NCBI GenBank assembly: GCA_017610385.1
Contig: JAFCCC010000007.1
Coordinates: 1-33,751 of the forward strand
Direction: 5' to 3'
DNA length: 33,751 bases
Origin: Candidatus Nanohalarchaeota archaeon
GTDB taxonomy: Archaea; Nanohalarchaeota; Nanosalinia; Nanosalinales; JAFCCC01
A model generated the notes under the pieces. That model was given only the letters and a program-made list of their open reading frames with translations. It searched no databases and was not told where the DNA came from. Numbering within the stretch: the stretch's first letter is position 1; each line of letters starts with the position of its first letter. This document shows, in pieces, positions 1 to 8,401 of this stretch. The position numbers and the translations under genes are program-made.

Positions 1-70
1 TATTAATTTACAATAGTCAATTGATATTTTATAAAGAATGGGGTGCTATTTTATAAAAAATAGATAAGAA

Positions 71-568
71 CTATGTTTTTTTAAATGAGAATTTTTTAAG
101 TTTATTTGGTGCAAAAACTAAAGAATAAACAATAAATCCAAACAACACCGCTAATAAAATACTTGCTGATATAATCCACCAGACCTTGCTTTTCGGCTGA
201 TTTTCAGAAGTTTTGAGTAAGCAAACTCCATTTTCACATCCAAATTCACAAGTCTCTTTTAATACAAAACTACCATTTATACATTCATTTAAACTTAATC
301 CAATACACTTTAGTTCTCCGTCTGTGCAATTTGTTATTACATCTTCATTAGAATCATTAGTTGTTGTAGTTGTTTCAGCTGTGATTTCCGTAGTTTCACT
401 ACTATTAGTAGTAACTGAAGCACCGCCACTAAGAGTAGAGCCACTAGGACTACCAGGACTTCCTGTAGTTACTGTTCCCGGTTGACCAGAAACAAAAGTA
501 ACACCCACCACTACAAAGAAAAGTAACAGTACAGTAAAAACTACAGTAATTTCAGATAGGTTTTTCAT
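71..568 (-). CDS. Membrane-anchored Ser/Thr-rich surface protein
   Basis: I recognise no family. The 165-residue product has a hydrophobic N-terminal segment (residues about 7-28) that reads as a signal peptide or anchor, then a Gly/Ser/Thr-rich linker with many NxS/T sequons (about 30-78). A compact domain with six cysteines follows (about 80-117), then a C-terminal transmembrane helix (about 129-152) with a Lys-rich cytoplasmic tail. This is the layout of an externally exposed, probably glycosylated, disulfide-stabilised stalk protein. A TATA-like box (about 598-607 on the reverse strand) precedes the ATG. The cysteine domain resembles those in the tail of the subtilase at 17512-19410. Envelope location is well supported; function is unknown. 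Confidence 0.7.
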   Translation of the reverse strand: MKNLSEITVVFTVLLLFFVVVGVTFVSGQPGTVTTGSPGSPSGSTLSGGASVTTNSSETTEITAETTTTTNDSNEDVITNCTDGELKCIGLSLNECINGSFVLKETCEFGCENGVCLLKTSENQPKSKVWWIISASILLAVLFGFIVYSLVFAPNKLKKFSFKKT

Positions 569-806
569 TGTACTATTATGAAAACATGCCGAGACCGAGT
601 ATATAAAGATATTTATAAAGGAAATTTTGTGAAATAAAAAAATTCCAGAGCTCTTTGAAGAGTCAACGGCAGTTAAAACGCGCGTATTTAAAATAAAGGA
701 AATTTCTACATTCTTTAAAAAATTTATAGAAAATTTAGAACCTCTTTTTTATTAATTTTTTCATCATATTTGAATTATTTCAAAGAATAATTTAAGTAAT
801 TATTAA

Positions 807-1637
807 TTAACTGGAATTCAAAAATTTTCGTAGAGAGTTTTCTTTGCTTTTATGGGGAGTTAACTTAACTCTTTGGAAGTCTTTCGCAAAAACAACTTCG
901 CAGGAATTTTTTAGATTTTTTTTAAGCCACCACTCTTCTCGTTTAATAGAACCATACAACATAGCTAATCCAAAATGATGAAGAACTACTTTCTCTGGCT
1001 TGATTTTATTTATAATAGTCAAAACATCTTGTGTACTCAAATGGCCCTTCCAAGGATTGTTTTTTGGTCTAAGAACATTTATAAAAAGGATTTTGCAATC
1101 TTTAAAGAAATCGATTAGACCATCAAAATAAATTGTATCTGCAATATATCCTAATGAAAAACCTGTCTTTTTTATTTTAAAAGAAAGTGTATTTGGATCG
1201 CCATGCTTAGATTTAATAAACGAAAACTCATAATCACCAAATTTCTTTATTTCTTCATTATGAATCTCAATTACCTTTTCTAAACTCTTTAAATGATAAT
1301 TATCTATTTTTTGAGCAAAATTATAGTCTTTTTCTTTTAATCCGTGTAAGACAGTAGTATTTGTTATCAATGTGCCTTTTTTGTTGGTTGCACCAGACGT
1401 AATTGCCTCAATAATCACTTCTGCATCATTACAATGATCGATATGTGCGTGAGTAACTAAAAGTAAATTTAATTTATTTAATGGAACTTTTTGGGATAAC
1501 GCATGAACTAATGCGCCGGGGCCTGGATCTACAAGAAGTTTTAAAGAATCTAAGTCAAAATAAACTCCACCAGTCCGTCTCATTTGTTTTATTGAGCACA
1601 TTCGTCCTCCACCAGTGCCAAGAAAAAGTGCTTCCAT
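807..1637 (-). CDS. Metallo-beta-lactamase-fold hydrolase
   Basis: The metal-binding signature THAHIDH is at residues 62-68, preceded by a glycine-rich N-terminal strand (LGTGGGRM) and DPGPG near residue 38, as in RNase Z/PhnP-type MBL hydrolases. Further conserved positions are an SKHGD motif in mid-protein, a GYIADT motif that supplies the Asp ligand, and a late KVVLHHFG. At 276 residues it has single-domain length with no extra RNA-binding domain. Substrates in this branch include cyclic nucleotides, phosphodiesters and tRNA 3' ends. I cannot tell these apart from sequence, so the call stays at fold level. It is transcribed divergently from MetRS (gap 85 bases). Confidence 0.85.
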   Translation of the reverse strand: MEALFLGTGGGRMCSIKQMRRTGGVYFDLDSLKLLVDPGPGALVHALSQKVPLNKLNLLLVTHAHIDHCNDAEVIIEAITSGATNKKGTLITNTTVLHGLKEKDYNFAQKIDNYHLKSLEKVIEIHNEEIKKFGDYEFSFIKSKHGDPNTLSFKIKKTGFSLGYIADTIYFDGLIDFFKDCKILFINVLRPKNNPWKGHLSTQDVLTIINKIKPEKVVLHHFGLAMLYGSIKREEWWLKKNLKNSCEVVFAKDFQRVKLTPHKSKENSLRKFLNSS

Positions 1638-1722
1638 AAGTATGTTTTTATAGTTCTTTGTATAAAAATCTTCTATCTCAATAAGTACTATAAAATATAT
1701 TTAGGTGAATTTAAGCTAAGAG

Positions 1723-3402
1723 GTGATTAATTTCAAAAGAACAATCGTAACTTCTGCATTACCATACATTCATGGAATTCCGCATTTAGGAAACATTTGT
1801 GGTAGTATGCTTCCGGCAGATATTTTTCACAGATTTTTGAACCTAAAAGAAGAAGAAAATATCTTTATTTGTGGTTCAGATACTCATGGAACCCCTATTG
1901 AAATAGCGGCGCAGAGAGCAGGAATTAAACCAGAAGATTTTGCCAATAAAAATCATATTGCAGTTAAAAAAGTTTTAGAGGGTTTTAATTTGGATTTTAC
2001 ATATTATGGAAAAACTAATACTCAATTAAATAAAGAAGAAACTTACAAAATTCTAATCGGTCTATATAAAAATGGATATATTATAGAAAAAGAAGAATCG
2101 CAACCATATTGTAAGAACTGTAAAAGATTTTTAGCAGATAGGTATATTGAAGGAAGGTGTCCCTTTTGTGGTGGTCTAGCAAGAGGTGACCAATGTGATG
2201 ATTGTGGAAAATTATTAGAATCTATTGATTTAATTGATCCTGTCTGCAAATTGTGTGGTAGACGGAAAATTGAAATCAAAAAAACTAAAAACCTGTACTT
2301 ACAATTAAATAAATTCACCAAAAAATTGAAAAAGTGGATTGATGAAAAAGATCCAATTCCATTCAATAAAAAACAGGAAGTTTTAAACTTAATTAAAAAT
2401 GGATTAGTAGATCGATGTATTACTAGAGATATTTCATGGGGGTTTCCAGTTCCCGCTAAAGACTTAGGATTGAACGAAGACATCTACAAAAGTAAAGTAA
2501 TTTATGTGTGGTTTGATGCTCCAATTGGCTACATTTCAATCACTCAGGAGTATTTTAAAGAACGTGGGAAGATGTATTTGTGGGAAAGATATTGGAAAGA
2601 TAAAAACTGCAGAACAATTTATACTTTGGGGAAAGATAATACCATATTTCATTCTATAATTTTTCCAGCAATGTTAATTGGCTCTGGAGAGAATTACAAT
2701 CTACCAGATAAAGAAATGATTCATGAATATCTCCTTTCAGAGGATATTAAATTTTCTAAGAGTAGAGGAACGGGATTAGATTCTAAAAAAGCACTTAAAT
2801 TACTTCCCGCAGATTACTGGAGATTTTATTTATCGTATATGCTTCCAGAAGAACAAGATACAAAATTCTCATGGAAAGATTTAGAAAACAAAATAAATAA
2901 TGTTTTGAATGATGGGGTTGGTAATTTCGTAAATAGGACACTAACACTAACAGAAAAGTGGTATGATAATAAAATTCCGAATGCAGAATTAGGTGGGAAA
3001 GATCAGAAAATATTAGAAAAGGCAAAAGAAATAATCAAAAAATATATTGATCATTTTGAAAATTTCAGAATAAAGAAGGCGTTAGAAACCGCTTTAGAAA
3101 TTCCAAGACTAGGAGATAAATTTCTGGGGGATGAAGAACCCTGGAAAAATTTAGAAAGGAGAAATGAAGTTTTATTTGTTTGTGTAAACTTAATCAAATT
3201 GACTGCAGTTTTATTATGGCCATTCATACCCGAATCCTCCGAGAAACTCTATTCGATGCTTAATCTAAAAGATAAAATAATATTACCAAAACTAGATGGC
3301 CTGTTATTTGAATTATTAGAAGCAGGGCATAAATTAGGTAAAAAGGAAATCCTGTTCCAGAAAATTGACGCTAAAAAATTGCAAGAACAGGCGGAAAAAT
3401 AA
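1723..3402 (+). CDS. metG: Methionyl-tRNA synthetase, catalytic subunit
   Basis: Class I synthetase that charges tRNA-Met with methionine. The HIGH-equivalent motif is HLGN (residues 21-24), inside the typical SALPYIHGIPHLGN opening, and the KMSKS-equivalent is KFSKS at about 343-347. Two CxxC knuckle pairs between about 130 and 182 form the four-cysteine double-knuckle zinc insert of archaeal MetRS. The anticodon-binding helical domain follows, but the 559-residue protein ends without the C-terminal OB-fold tRNA-binding domain, which is encoded separately at 4171-4497. The start is GTG at 1723 and directly gives the expected N-terminal strand. An AAGAGGTGAT-like sequence overlaps the start. 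Confidence 0.97.
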   Translation: MINFKRTIVTSALPYIHGIPHLGNICGSMLPADIFHRFLNLKEEENIFICGSDTHGTPIEIAAQRAGIKPEDFANKNHIAVKKVLEGFNLDFTYYGKTNTQLNKEETYKILIGLYKNGYIIEKEESQPYCKNCKRFLADRYIEGRCPFCGGLARGDQCDDCGKLLESIDLIDPVCKLCGRRKIEIKKTKNLYLQLNKFTKKLKKWIDEKDPIPFNKKQEVLNLIKNGLVDRCITRDISWGFPVPAKDLGLNEDIYKSKVIYVWFDAPIGYISITQEYFKERGKMYLWERYWKDKNCRTIYTLGKDNTIFHSIIFPAMLIGSGENYNLPDKEMIHEYLLSEDIKFSKSRGTGLDSKKALKLLPADYWRFYLSYMLPEEQDTKFSWKDLENKINNVLNDGVGNFVNRTLTLTEKWYDNKIPNAELGGKDQKILEKAKEIIKKYIDHFENFRIKKALETALEIPRLGDKFLGDEEPWKNLERRNEVLFVCVNLIKLTAVLLWPFIPESSEKLYSMLNLKDKIILPKLDGLLFELLEAGHKLGKKEILFQKIDAKKLQEQAEK

Positions 3403-3482
3403 TCTATTATCTATAATATATTTTGTTCTAACAATATGCTTTAAATAGTAAAGTATATATTTACTTCTTATTGGTGAAAATA

Positions 3483-4121
3483 ATGCCTGTATCAGGAATA
3501 CTGCCTATAGTCGTTGTAAATCAGGATTTTTTTACTGTACGCTCTGGCAAAGGAATACCTCTCACAAATTTACAGGAATGTGATGGTTGGCTACAAGGAA
3601 ATAACGGAAGGTACGCTCCTAAAAAGCCCTTAGGAAGGATTGGAGACTATAAAGTATTGTTTCCTTATGCAGAAATAAATGGAAGTGATCCAATCGCAGT
3701 TATTGGATTTTCTAAAGGATACGATATCTCACTAAGAAACCGATCTGGATATGAAGTGCGTATGTGTGATCCTTTTGAAAATAAAGTGCTTTTAGTCAGA
3801 TCGGAAAGAGATCCAGAAGGTTTTATTATAACGAAATATGTTTCTGCGGATCTCCAAGATGTAAAAAATGCATTAAAATCTTCTAAAACACCTAAAAGAG
3901 ATCTAATTAAACTATTTTCTAATGAAACAGCCATATTGGACTCTGATTTAATGATTTCTCTAACTGAGTCTCCGAAAGACGGATTAATACTAACTTCAAT
4001 TCCTGCAAGTTGGGTAGAGGAACAATATGGTTTACCAAATAGATTACGTGAAAATACCATACAAGAAATGCCTCAGGGATGGAAACCAGTATATGGATTT
4101 GGAAAATATTTTGGAAAATAG
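3483..4121 (+). CDS. Unknown protein between the two MetRS genes
   Basis: No family recognised. The product is about 212 residues, soluble and of mixed alpha/beta character, with no signal peptide, membrane helix, cysteine cluster or obvious catalytic motif. Recurrent aromatic/Gly segments (GDYKVLFPYAEI; GWKPVYGFGKYFGK at the C-terminus) suggest a compact beta-rich domain. TTG (3471), GTG (3474) and ATG (3483) are all in frame. A TATA-like TTTAAATAG at about 3441-3449 predicts transcription starting near 3470, so a leaderless GTG start at 3474 is also possible. It has its own promoter although it lies between metG and its tRNA-binding partner. Confidence 0.75.
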   Translation: MPVSGILPIVVVNQDFFTVRSGKGIPLTNLQECDGWLQGNNGRYAPKKPLGRIGDYKVLFPYAEINGSDPIAVIGFSKGYDISLRNRSGYEVRMCDPFENKVLLVRSERDPEGFIITKYVSADLQDVKNALKSSKTPKRDLIKLFSNETAILDSDLMISLTESPKDGLILTSIPASWVEEQYGLPNRLRENTIQEMPQGWKPVYGFGKYFGK

Positions 4122-4170
4122 AACCATTAAAGTATTAAATAATTCTTTGTAAAACACATATTAGATTAAA

Positions 4171-4497
4171 ATGATTTCATTAAAGGAGTTTTTAAAAATA
4201 GATTTAAGAACAGCGACCATTGTTGAAGTTAAAGATCATCCTAACGCAGATAGATTATATTTGATGAAAGTTGATTTAGGTAATGAAATTAAACAATGTT
4301 GTGCAGGAATCAAGTCACATTACTCTAAAGAAGAGTTAACAGGAAAAAAGGTTGTTGTTGTCGCGAATTTGGAACCAGCAATGCTTCGAGGCGAAAAATC
4401 AGAAGTTATGTTGTTGGCGGCAGTAACAGAGAGAGATGAAGATATTGTTTTACTTCAACCAGAAAAAGAACTTTCAAATGGCGTTAAAGTTAGATAA
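4171..4497 (+). CDS. MetRS beta-type tRNA-binding OB-fold protein
   Basis: A 108-residue stand-alone OB fold of the Trbp111/EMAP-II/MetRS-C-terminal family. It shows the family pattern FLKIDLRTATIVEV, DHPNADRLYLMKVDLG, CCAGIKSHY and VVVVANLEPAMLRG(E)KSEVMLLAA. These proteins dimerise and bind the outside corner of the tRNA L, raising MetRS affinity. Here it supplies the domain missing from the MetRS at 1723-3402, so the enzyme is a split alpha/beta MetRS. A TATA-like AGTATTAAATAA at about 4130-4141 precedes a probably leaderless ATG. Confidence 0.93.
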   Translation: MISLKEFLKIDLRTATIVEVKDHPNADRLYLMKVDLGNEIKQCCAGIKSHYSKEELTGKKVVVVANLEPAMLRGEKSEVMLLAAVTERDEDIVLLQPEKELSNGVKVR

Positions 4498-4530
4498 AAT
4501 TTATAAAAAATAAAGACCTTTTTATTTATC

Positions 4531-5319
4531 TTAGACTTTCATCAAAATTCTTTTTAATCCTCGAAATACAAAACTTGGTATTTCCAGTCCTTTCAAATTT
4601 TTTAAGTCTTCTTTTTTTGTATAACCCGTCATTACAAGACCCGTTTGCATGCCCATTAAATTCCCGAATTTAATATCTGTTGCAGCTCGATCTCCGATTA
4701 GTAAAGACTCACCAGGAAATATTTTGAATTCATTTAAGAAAACATGTTTTGCGTAATCACTTGGCTTTCCGATAACTTCATAATCTTTTCCAGTGGCCAT
4801 TCTAATTCCTTCTGCAATGGCCTTATCTCCAGGATAAATTTTGTCTCCAATAATCCAATATTCTCCCGTTCCAGTAACCCAATGCTTGGCACCACGTTCA
4901 ATTAATTCACATGCTTTTCCAAGCTTCCAATAATTTACATTTCTATCCAACGCAGTTAAAACATGATCACAATTATCACTTATTTTAATATTTTCTCTCC
5001 CGAGCTCTTCAATTAAACCTGATTCTCCAATTACATAAACTTTATTAATTCCCAAACGAGCGAATGTTTTCGCCGCAATGTAACTAGCAGAAATTACCTG
5101 TTCTGTCTTTGTTCTAATTCCAAAATTAGTTAATTTTTTAGCAAACCCAGCCCGAGAAAGAACAGCATTATTTGTAATATAATATACATTTATTCCTCTC
5201 TCTTTCAAAGAATCAATAGTTTCTCCGGCACCCTCAATTAAATGAGTCCATTTCCATATTGTCCCATCTAAATCAAATATAACATTTTGAATATTTTCAA
5301 GTTTATCTGTACGATTCAT
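4531..5319 (-). CDS. HAD-superfamily phosphatase, NagD-like (subfamily IIA)
   Basis: Haloacid-dehalogenase phosphatase. Motif I is VIFDLDGTIW, with the nucleophile Asp first and the acid Asp two residues later. Motif II is YYITNNA, the conserved Lys lies in GKPSDY, and motif IV is LLIGDRAATDIKFG. The large cap between motifs II and III and the GKPS sequence place it in subfamily IIA (NagD, p-nitrophenylphosphatase, phosphoglycolate/sugar-phosphate phosphatases). The exact substrate is not predictable. The frame opens at 5346, but the ATG at 5319 directly precedes the hydrophobic strand carrying motif I and is the better start. It is divergent from nurA across a repeat-filled spacer. Confidence 0.88.
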   Translation of the reverse strand: MNRTDKLENIQNVIFDLDGTIWKWTHLIEGAGETIDSLKERGINVYYITNNAVLSRAGFAKKLTNFGIRTKTEQVISASYIAAKTFARLGINKVYVIGESGLIEELGRENIKISDNCDHVLTALDRNVNYWKLGKACELIERGAKHWVTGTGEYWIIGDKIYPGDKAIAEGIRMATGKDYEVIGKPSDYAKHVFLNEFKIFPGESLLIGDRAATDIKFGNLMGMQTGLVMTGYTKKEDLKNLKGLEIPSFVFRGLKRILMKV

Positions 5320-5340
5320 TTTAATCCTTAATTGTATTCT

Positions 5341-5460
5341 TAACAAACTTAATAAATCTTATGAATTAAACTTAGAAGAATTTGAATTAAACCTAATGGG
5401 TTGAATTAAATTTAAAATGAATTTGAAATAAGCTTAAAAGAATTTGAAATAAGTAAAAAT
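5341..5460. repeat. Degenerate ~21-bp tandem repeats between HAD gene and nurA
   Basis: Five imperfect units with the core TGAATTAAA/TGAAATAAG start at about 5362, 5383, 5402, 5424 and 5445, spaced 21, 19, 22 and 21 bases. The following AACTTAGAAG/AGCTTAAAAG blocks also repeat. The array ends directly before the nurA ATG and covers the region where both divergent promoters must lie. It could be a replication-slippage relic or a multi-site operator. Confidence 0.7.
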
Positions 5461-5461
5461 T

Positions 5462-6526
5462 ATGCAAGATTTAAATTCAATTATTAATTCGATTCAAAAA
5501 ACAGAAGAAGAAAAAAGATTATTTGCAAAATATCTTAGAGAAACAGAGTATTTTATTTCCTCTGACCGTCGAGTTCTTGAAAACAAACTTTTTGAAAAAT
5601 CAGGTATTGCTAAATTAAATGAAATTATTATTTCTGGTGTAGACGGAGGGTTAATTAAACAAGAAATGCATGGAATTGATATAATTTTAACTAGGGCAGT
5701 TGCTGCATTATTTTTATTCAAGGATGGAAAATTAAGTGCAGCGAAATATCTTCCAAGCAAAATTCCAAAGCCAGAAGTTACTGCATTGTATTCTATTGAT
5801 CGGCAAGAGTTTGAAGTTTCTAGTTCTCTTTTAAGAATAGAAAAAGAATTAAGAGTTGCAATTCTGGCGCTTGATGAAAATCCTCATATTTTGCTTATGG
5901 ATGGATCTATTGTTCCTCATCCAATGGATCAACCAGCCAAAGACTCTAAATTTATTCAATATTATGAAGAAATCATTTCGCTTTATTCTCAATTATACAA
6001 AAAAGCCATAGAAAAAAAGGTTCTTTTGGCGGGGATTGTAGAAGATTCACGAAGCAAAACTTTTTGTAAGATTTTAAAAGAACGAGTTCTGCAAAATAAA
6101 AAATTTGATTCTATATTAAATAAATGCTCAGATACAGGACTATTATATTATTTATTAAAGCAAGGAGAAAGATCATTTATTTTTCGGTATGCAAAAGATC
6201 CACAAAGAAATTCTTGCGTGAGTATGTTTCAGGAAAAGGATCAGATTTATTCTTTTTATTTAAGAACAGTAAAAGAAGATAATCCAATTAGAATAGACTT
6301 TCTAAATATAGGAAATCCATTGGAAATTGCTAAAAAAATCAGTTCTATTGTCTATCCTACTTCTACTATGAATAGGGTTTACGGAATTCCGCCTGTTTTA
6401 ATAGAAGCCGATCAAAGAGCAAAATTAAGTCCATATGACATAGAACTAGTAAAAAGGGCAATTTTTTCTAAAATTGGTCCGATTACCGCAATTAAGGAAT
6501 TAAGAAGAAAACGCAGACCATTCTAA
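5462..6526 (+). CDS. nurA: NurA-family 5'-3' nuclease
   Basis: NurA trims 5' ends with the HerA hexameric helicase during end resection for homologous recombination in archaea. Visible signatures are GVDGG (about residue 60), which carries the first metal-binding Asp, ILLMDGSI (second Asp), VLLAGIVEDSRS (the conserved Lys/Asp/Ser region) and the C-terminal IPPVLIEADQRAKLS with conserved Glu/Asp. At 354 residues it has normal length. HerA, Mre11 and Rad50 are not adjacent in this window, unlike the canonical operon. The ATG follows the tandem repeats directly. Confidence 0.9.
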   Translation: MQDLNSIINSIQKTEEEKRLFAKYLRETEYFISSDRRVLENKLFEKSGIAKLNEIIISGVDGGLIKQEMHGIDIILTRAVAALFLFKDGKLSAAKYLPSKIPKPEVTALYSIDRQEFEVSSSLLRIEKELRVAILALDENPHILLMDGSIVPHPMDQPAKDSKFIQYYEEIISLYSQLYKKAIEKKVLLAGIVEDSRSKTFCKILKERVLQNKKFDSILNKCSDTGLLYYLLKQGERSFIFRYAKDPQRNSCVSMFQEKDQIYSFYLRTVKEDNPIRIDFLNIGNPLEIAKKISSIVYPTSTMNRVYGIPPVLIEADQRAKLSPYDIELVKRAIFSKIGPITAIKELRRKRRPF

Positions 6527-6563
6527 CGAAAAGTAGTTAAATCAACTTGAGCAATATTGTTTC

Positions 6564-6992
6564 ATGAAAGTGTCTGAAATAATGAGCAAGAAAATAGAAA
6601 TTATTCATGAAAAAGAATCTGTTGAAACTGCTGCAAAACTTATGGTTGATGAACATATTGGTGCACTGATCATTCTTGATAAAAATGAAAAATTAGAGGG
6701 TATGATTACAGAAAGAGACATTCTAAAATTGATTGCAGCTAAGAAATCAGTTAAATGTGAGGTTAAATCAGTTATGACTCGAAAATTGATTACAATTTCT
6801 CCAGATGCGATTTTGGAAGAAGCAGCAGATCTAATGAAAGAGTATAAAATCAAAAAACTTCCAGTAGTTGAAACTGAAAGCCTGGTCGGAATTATTACTG
6901 CAACAGACCTAATTAAATATGAAGATAAATTAGTAGAAAAGTTGTCTGAGATTTTCTTATACACCAGAAAGAGACCGTTTATGGCTGGCTAA
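6564..6992 (+). CDS. CBS-domain-pair protein
   Basis: Two tandem CBS motifs fill the 142-residue protein: residues about 1-58 (VSEIMSKKIEIIHEKESVETAAKLM...GMITERDIL) and about 67-125 (VKSVMTRKLITISPDAILEEAADLM...GIITATDLI). A pair forms a Bateman module that binds adenosyl ligands such as AMP, ATP or SAM. With no fused catalytic domain it is likely a free-standing energy or ligand sensor acting on an unknown partner. It starts 37 bases after nurA and may be co-transcribed. Confidence 0.92.
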   Translation: MKVSEIMSKKIEIIHEKESVETAAKLMVDEHIGALIILDKNEKLEGMITERDILKLIAAKKSVKCEVKSVMTRKLITISPDAILEEAADLMKEYKIKKLPVVETESLVGIITATDLIKYEDKLVEKLSEIFLYTRKRPFMAG

Positions 6993-7090
6993 CGGCTAGC
7001 TCCGTTAACACGCTAGGCAGCATTCCTTCGGAAGCTACCTTCATTAAGAATTTAGTGGCTAGCGAGTTACGAGCATAACTTATTTCACAC
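6991..7090 (+). ncRNA. Candidate structured RNA related to the tRNA-Trp intron
   Basis: The spacer between two convergent genes is unusually structured. A 6-bp hairpin TAACGG/CCGTTA begins at the CBS stop codon. CGCTAG (7011-7016) can pair with CTAGCG near 7058-7063, enclosing AGC-a-TTCC-ttc-GGAA-GCT. A third hairpin has arms GAGTTA/TAACTT at about 7064-7081. TAGCTCCGTTAACACG at 6997-7012 is identical to 23564-23579 in the tRNA-Trp intron. In both places exactly 48 bases separate it from an AG(C/T)GAGTT hairpin. It could be an independent small RNA, an mRNA 3' element or a decayed intron copy. Confidence 0.5.
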
Positions 7091-7117
7091 TATCCCAAAA
7101 ACCAGAACGTGCGGTAG

Positions 7118-7468
7118 TTATCGGGACTTAGAAATCTTATCAAGAGTTAATTCACAATTAGGCGCCATTTTAAAAAATTCTCTGAGTTTTACACAAGGGT
7201 ATTGTTCACAATAGGCACAGTTCTTAATATTTTTGCCAAGTCCGCATTTTCTTATTTCACAGGAGTATTTGCAGTGGGTGAATTTTACTCCTTCTACTGT
7301 GCATCCTGTACAATTAATTTCATCTGGTTTAATTTCTGTCTTAAATTCTTTTGACCACAGTTTAGCTGTCTCTTTTCTTTTTTCATGGTCATTGTTCTTT
7401 GTTGCAATAAATGCGGGACATTCATTACAAATTAATCCGCAAAATCCAATTATTTTTTCAGTCATCAA
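7118..7468 (-). CDS. DUF3795-type cysteine-rich protein
   Basis: The 116-residue product contains about 13 cysteines in the DUF3795 pattern: GFCGLICNECPAF at the N-terminus, then CTGC, HCKYSCEIRKCG and NCAYCEQYPC. The family is widespread in archaea and anaerobic bacteria and is thought to bind zinc or an iron-sulfur cluster; its role is not established. The start is ATG at 7468 or the second ATG three bases in. It converges on the CBS gene across the structured spacer. Confidence 0.87.
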   Translation of the reverse strand: MMTEKIIGFCGLICNECPAFIATKNNDHEKRKETAKLWSKEFKTEIKPDEINCTGCTVEGVKFTHCKYSCEIRKCGLGKNIKNCAYCEQYPCVKLREFFKMAPNCELTLDKISKSR

Positions 7469-7631
7469 TTAAGAAATTGGTGTAAGAGAATAAAAAAGTT
7501 CGTTAAATGATTGTTAACTGAAATTGACCGCGGGGTCGCCGAATTCCACTCATATTTTGAATTTTCTTTGTATTTTAATAAAAAATATAATTTTGGAGAG
7601 GGTAAAACAACAAAAAACTTTAAACAATCTT

Positions 7632-7976
7632 TTAAGCAGAAACCGGATGATTTAATTCTACTTTTTGCGTTTCCAGTTCCTTTTGAATAAAGTAATCAGA
7701 GATTTTGCTGTCCATTTTTATTAGTTCCTGAACCAAAGAGTTTTTTTCGTTAAGCTGGTATAATTTGGCATTGGCTATTGCTCTTGTCTGCTCTACAAGG
7801 CCTATTTCCACCAATTTTGGAAATATTCTATGGAGGCTTGACCACGAAACCCCAGAGTTTTCAGAAATATCTGATAGCGTGTAGTCATATAGTCCTCTTT
7901 CAGCTAACAGGAAGTCCATAACCTTTATCATTGGCGAATTTCCAAAAACTCTTCTGAACGAGGATATGTCTTCCAT
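7632..7976 (-). CDS. Winged-helix transcriptional regulator (ArsR/MarR-like)
   Basis: A small winged-helix DNA-binding protein. Residues about 12-70 read as a complete wHTH: MIKVMDFLL (helix 1), YTLSDISENSGVSWSSLHRIFPKLVEIGLVEQ (helix 2, turn, recognition helix), then a wing with ANAKLYQLNE. The C-terminal helix may dimerise. The frame opens at GTG 7985, but GTGAT there is complementary to the 16S 3' end and sits 4 bases before ATG 7976, so 7976 is the better start. The TATA box TTTAAATAC lies at about 8013-8021. It is divergent from the small gene at 8097 and may control it or itself. Confidence 0.83.
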   Translation of the reverse strand: MEDISSFRRVFGNSPMIKVMDFLLAERGLYDYTLSDISENSGVSWSSLHRIFPKLVEIGLVEQTRAIANAKLYQLNEKNSLVQELIKMDSKISDYFIQKELETQKVELNHPVSA

Positions 7977-8096
7977 ACTTATCACTTCTTATTGTTAATT
8001 ATTATTATTCAAAGTATTTAAATTTAACTATTATGAATTTAATTTTTGGTATAATACCATATATAAAATATAAATACCTCTTTATAAATTATCATC

Positions 8097-8333
8097 ATGG
8101 ACGAACTCAAAATTCACATACTCAGAAAACTTTACAGACATACTTACATTGGCAGAAGGCACATAGCTATAACAGATTTACAACAGGGATTACCAAAAGA
8201 AAAGAGAATAATGAAAGACATAAAACAAGCAGTTAAGGAACTAATAAGCGAAGATTATTTGATACCTCACCACATAGACCGGGTTTCTATTAACCCAAAA
8301 ATGTTAAAGGAAGTTAAAGAGTGTGTGGAGTAA
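8097..8333 (+). CDS. Small basic protein, possible winged helix
   Basis: A 78-residue basic protein. LKIHILRKLYRHTYIGRRHIAITDLQQG, followed by an amphipathic helix IMKDIKQAVKELISEDYLIPHH and a final VSINPKML, is the shape of a minimal winged helix (helix, helix, recognition helix, wing). No enzyme motif is present. TATA-like sequence AAATATAAATAC at about 8066-8077 places transcription start at or next to the ATG, so it is probably leaderless. It is paired divergently with the regulator at 7632-7976. Family not identified. Confidence 0.7.
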   Translation: MDELKIHILRKLYRHTYIGRRHIAITDLQQGLPKEKRIMKDIKQAVKELISEDYLIPHHIDRVSINPKMLKEVKECVE

Positions 8334-8401
8334 TATGAGGATTGCTGGGATAAAATTACATATAGCTTCGTGAATCGAATTCTAATTAGAAGTTTACAAA
8401 G

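Noticed and set aside
213-485. Forward frame opposite the surface protein
   Set aside because: Low-complexity V/S-rich shadow of the Thr-rich linker on the other strand.
6991-7120. Spacer tested as a split or permuted tRNA
   Set aside because: No T arm, discriminator or anticodon stem-loop could be assembled. Reported as a structured element only.
7515-7545. GC-rich patch GACCGCGGGGTCGCCG, at first sight a tRNA T-arm
   Set aside because: It forms only a GACC/GGTC hairpin; no TTCGAAT-type loop, acceptor or D arm could be built on either strand.
8033-8236. Alternative frame overlapping the small basic protein at 8097-8333
   Set aside because: It starts upstream of the TATA box that serves 8097 and lacks a coherent protein pattern; the other frame gives a basic winged-helix-like product.
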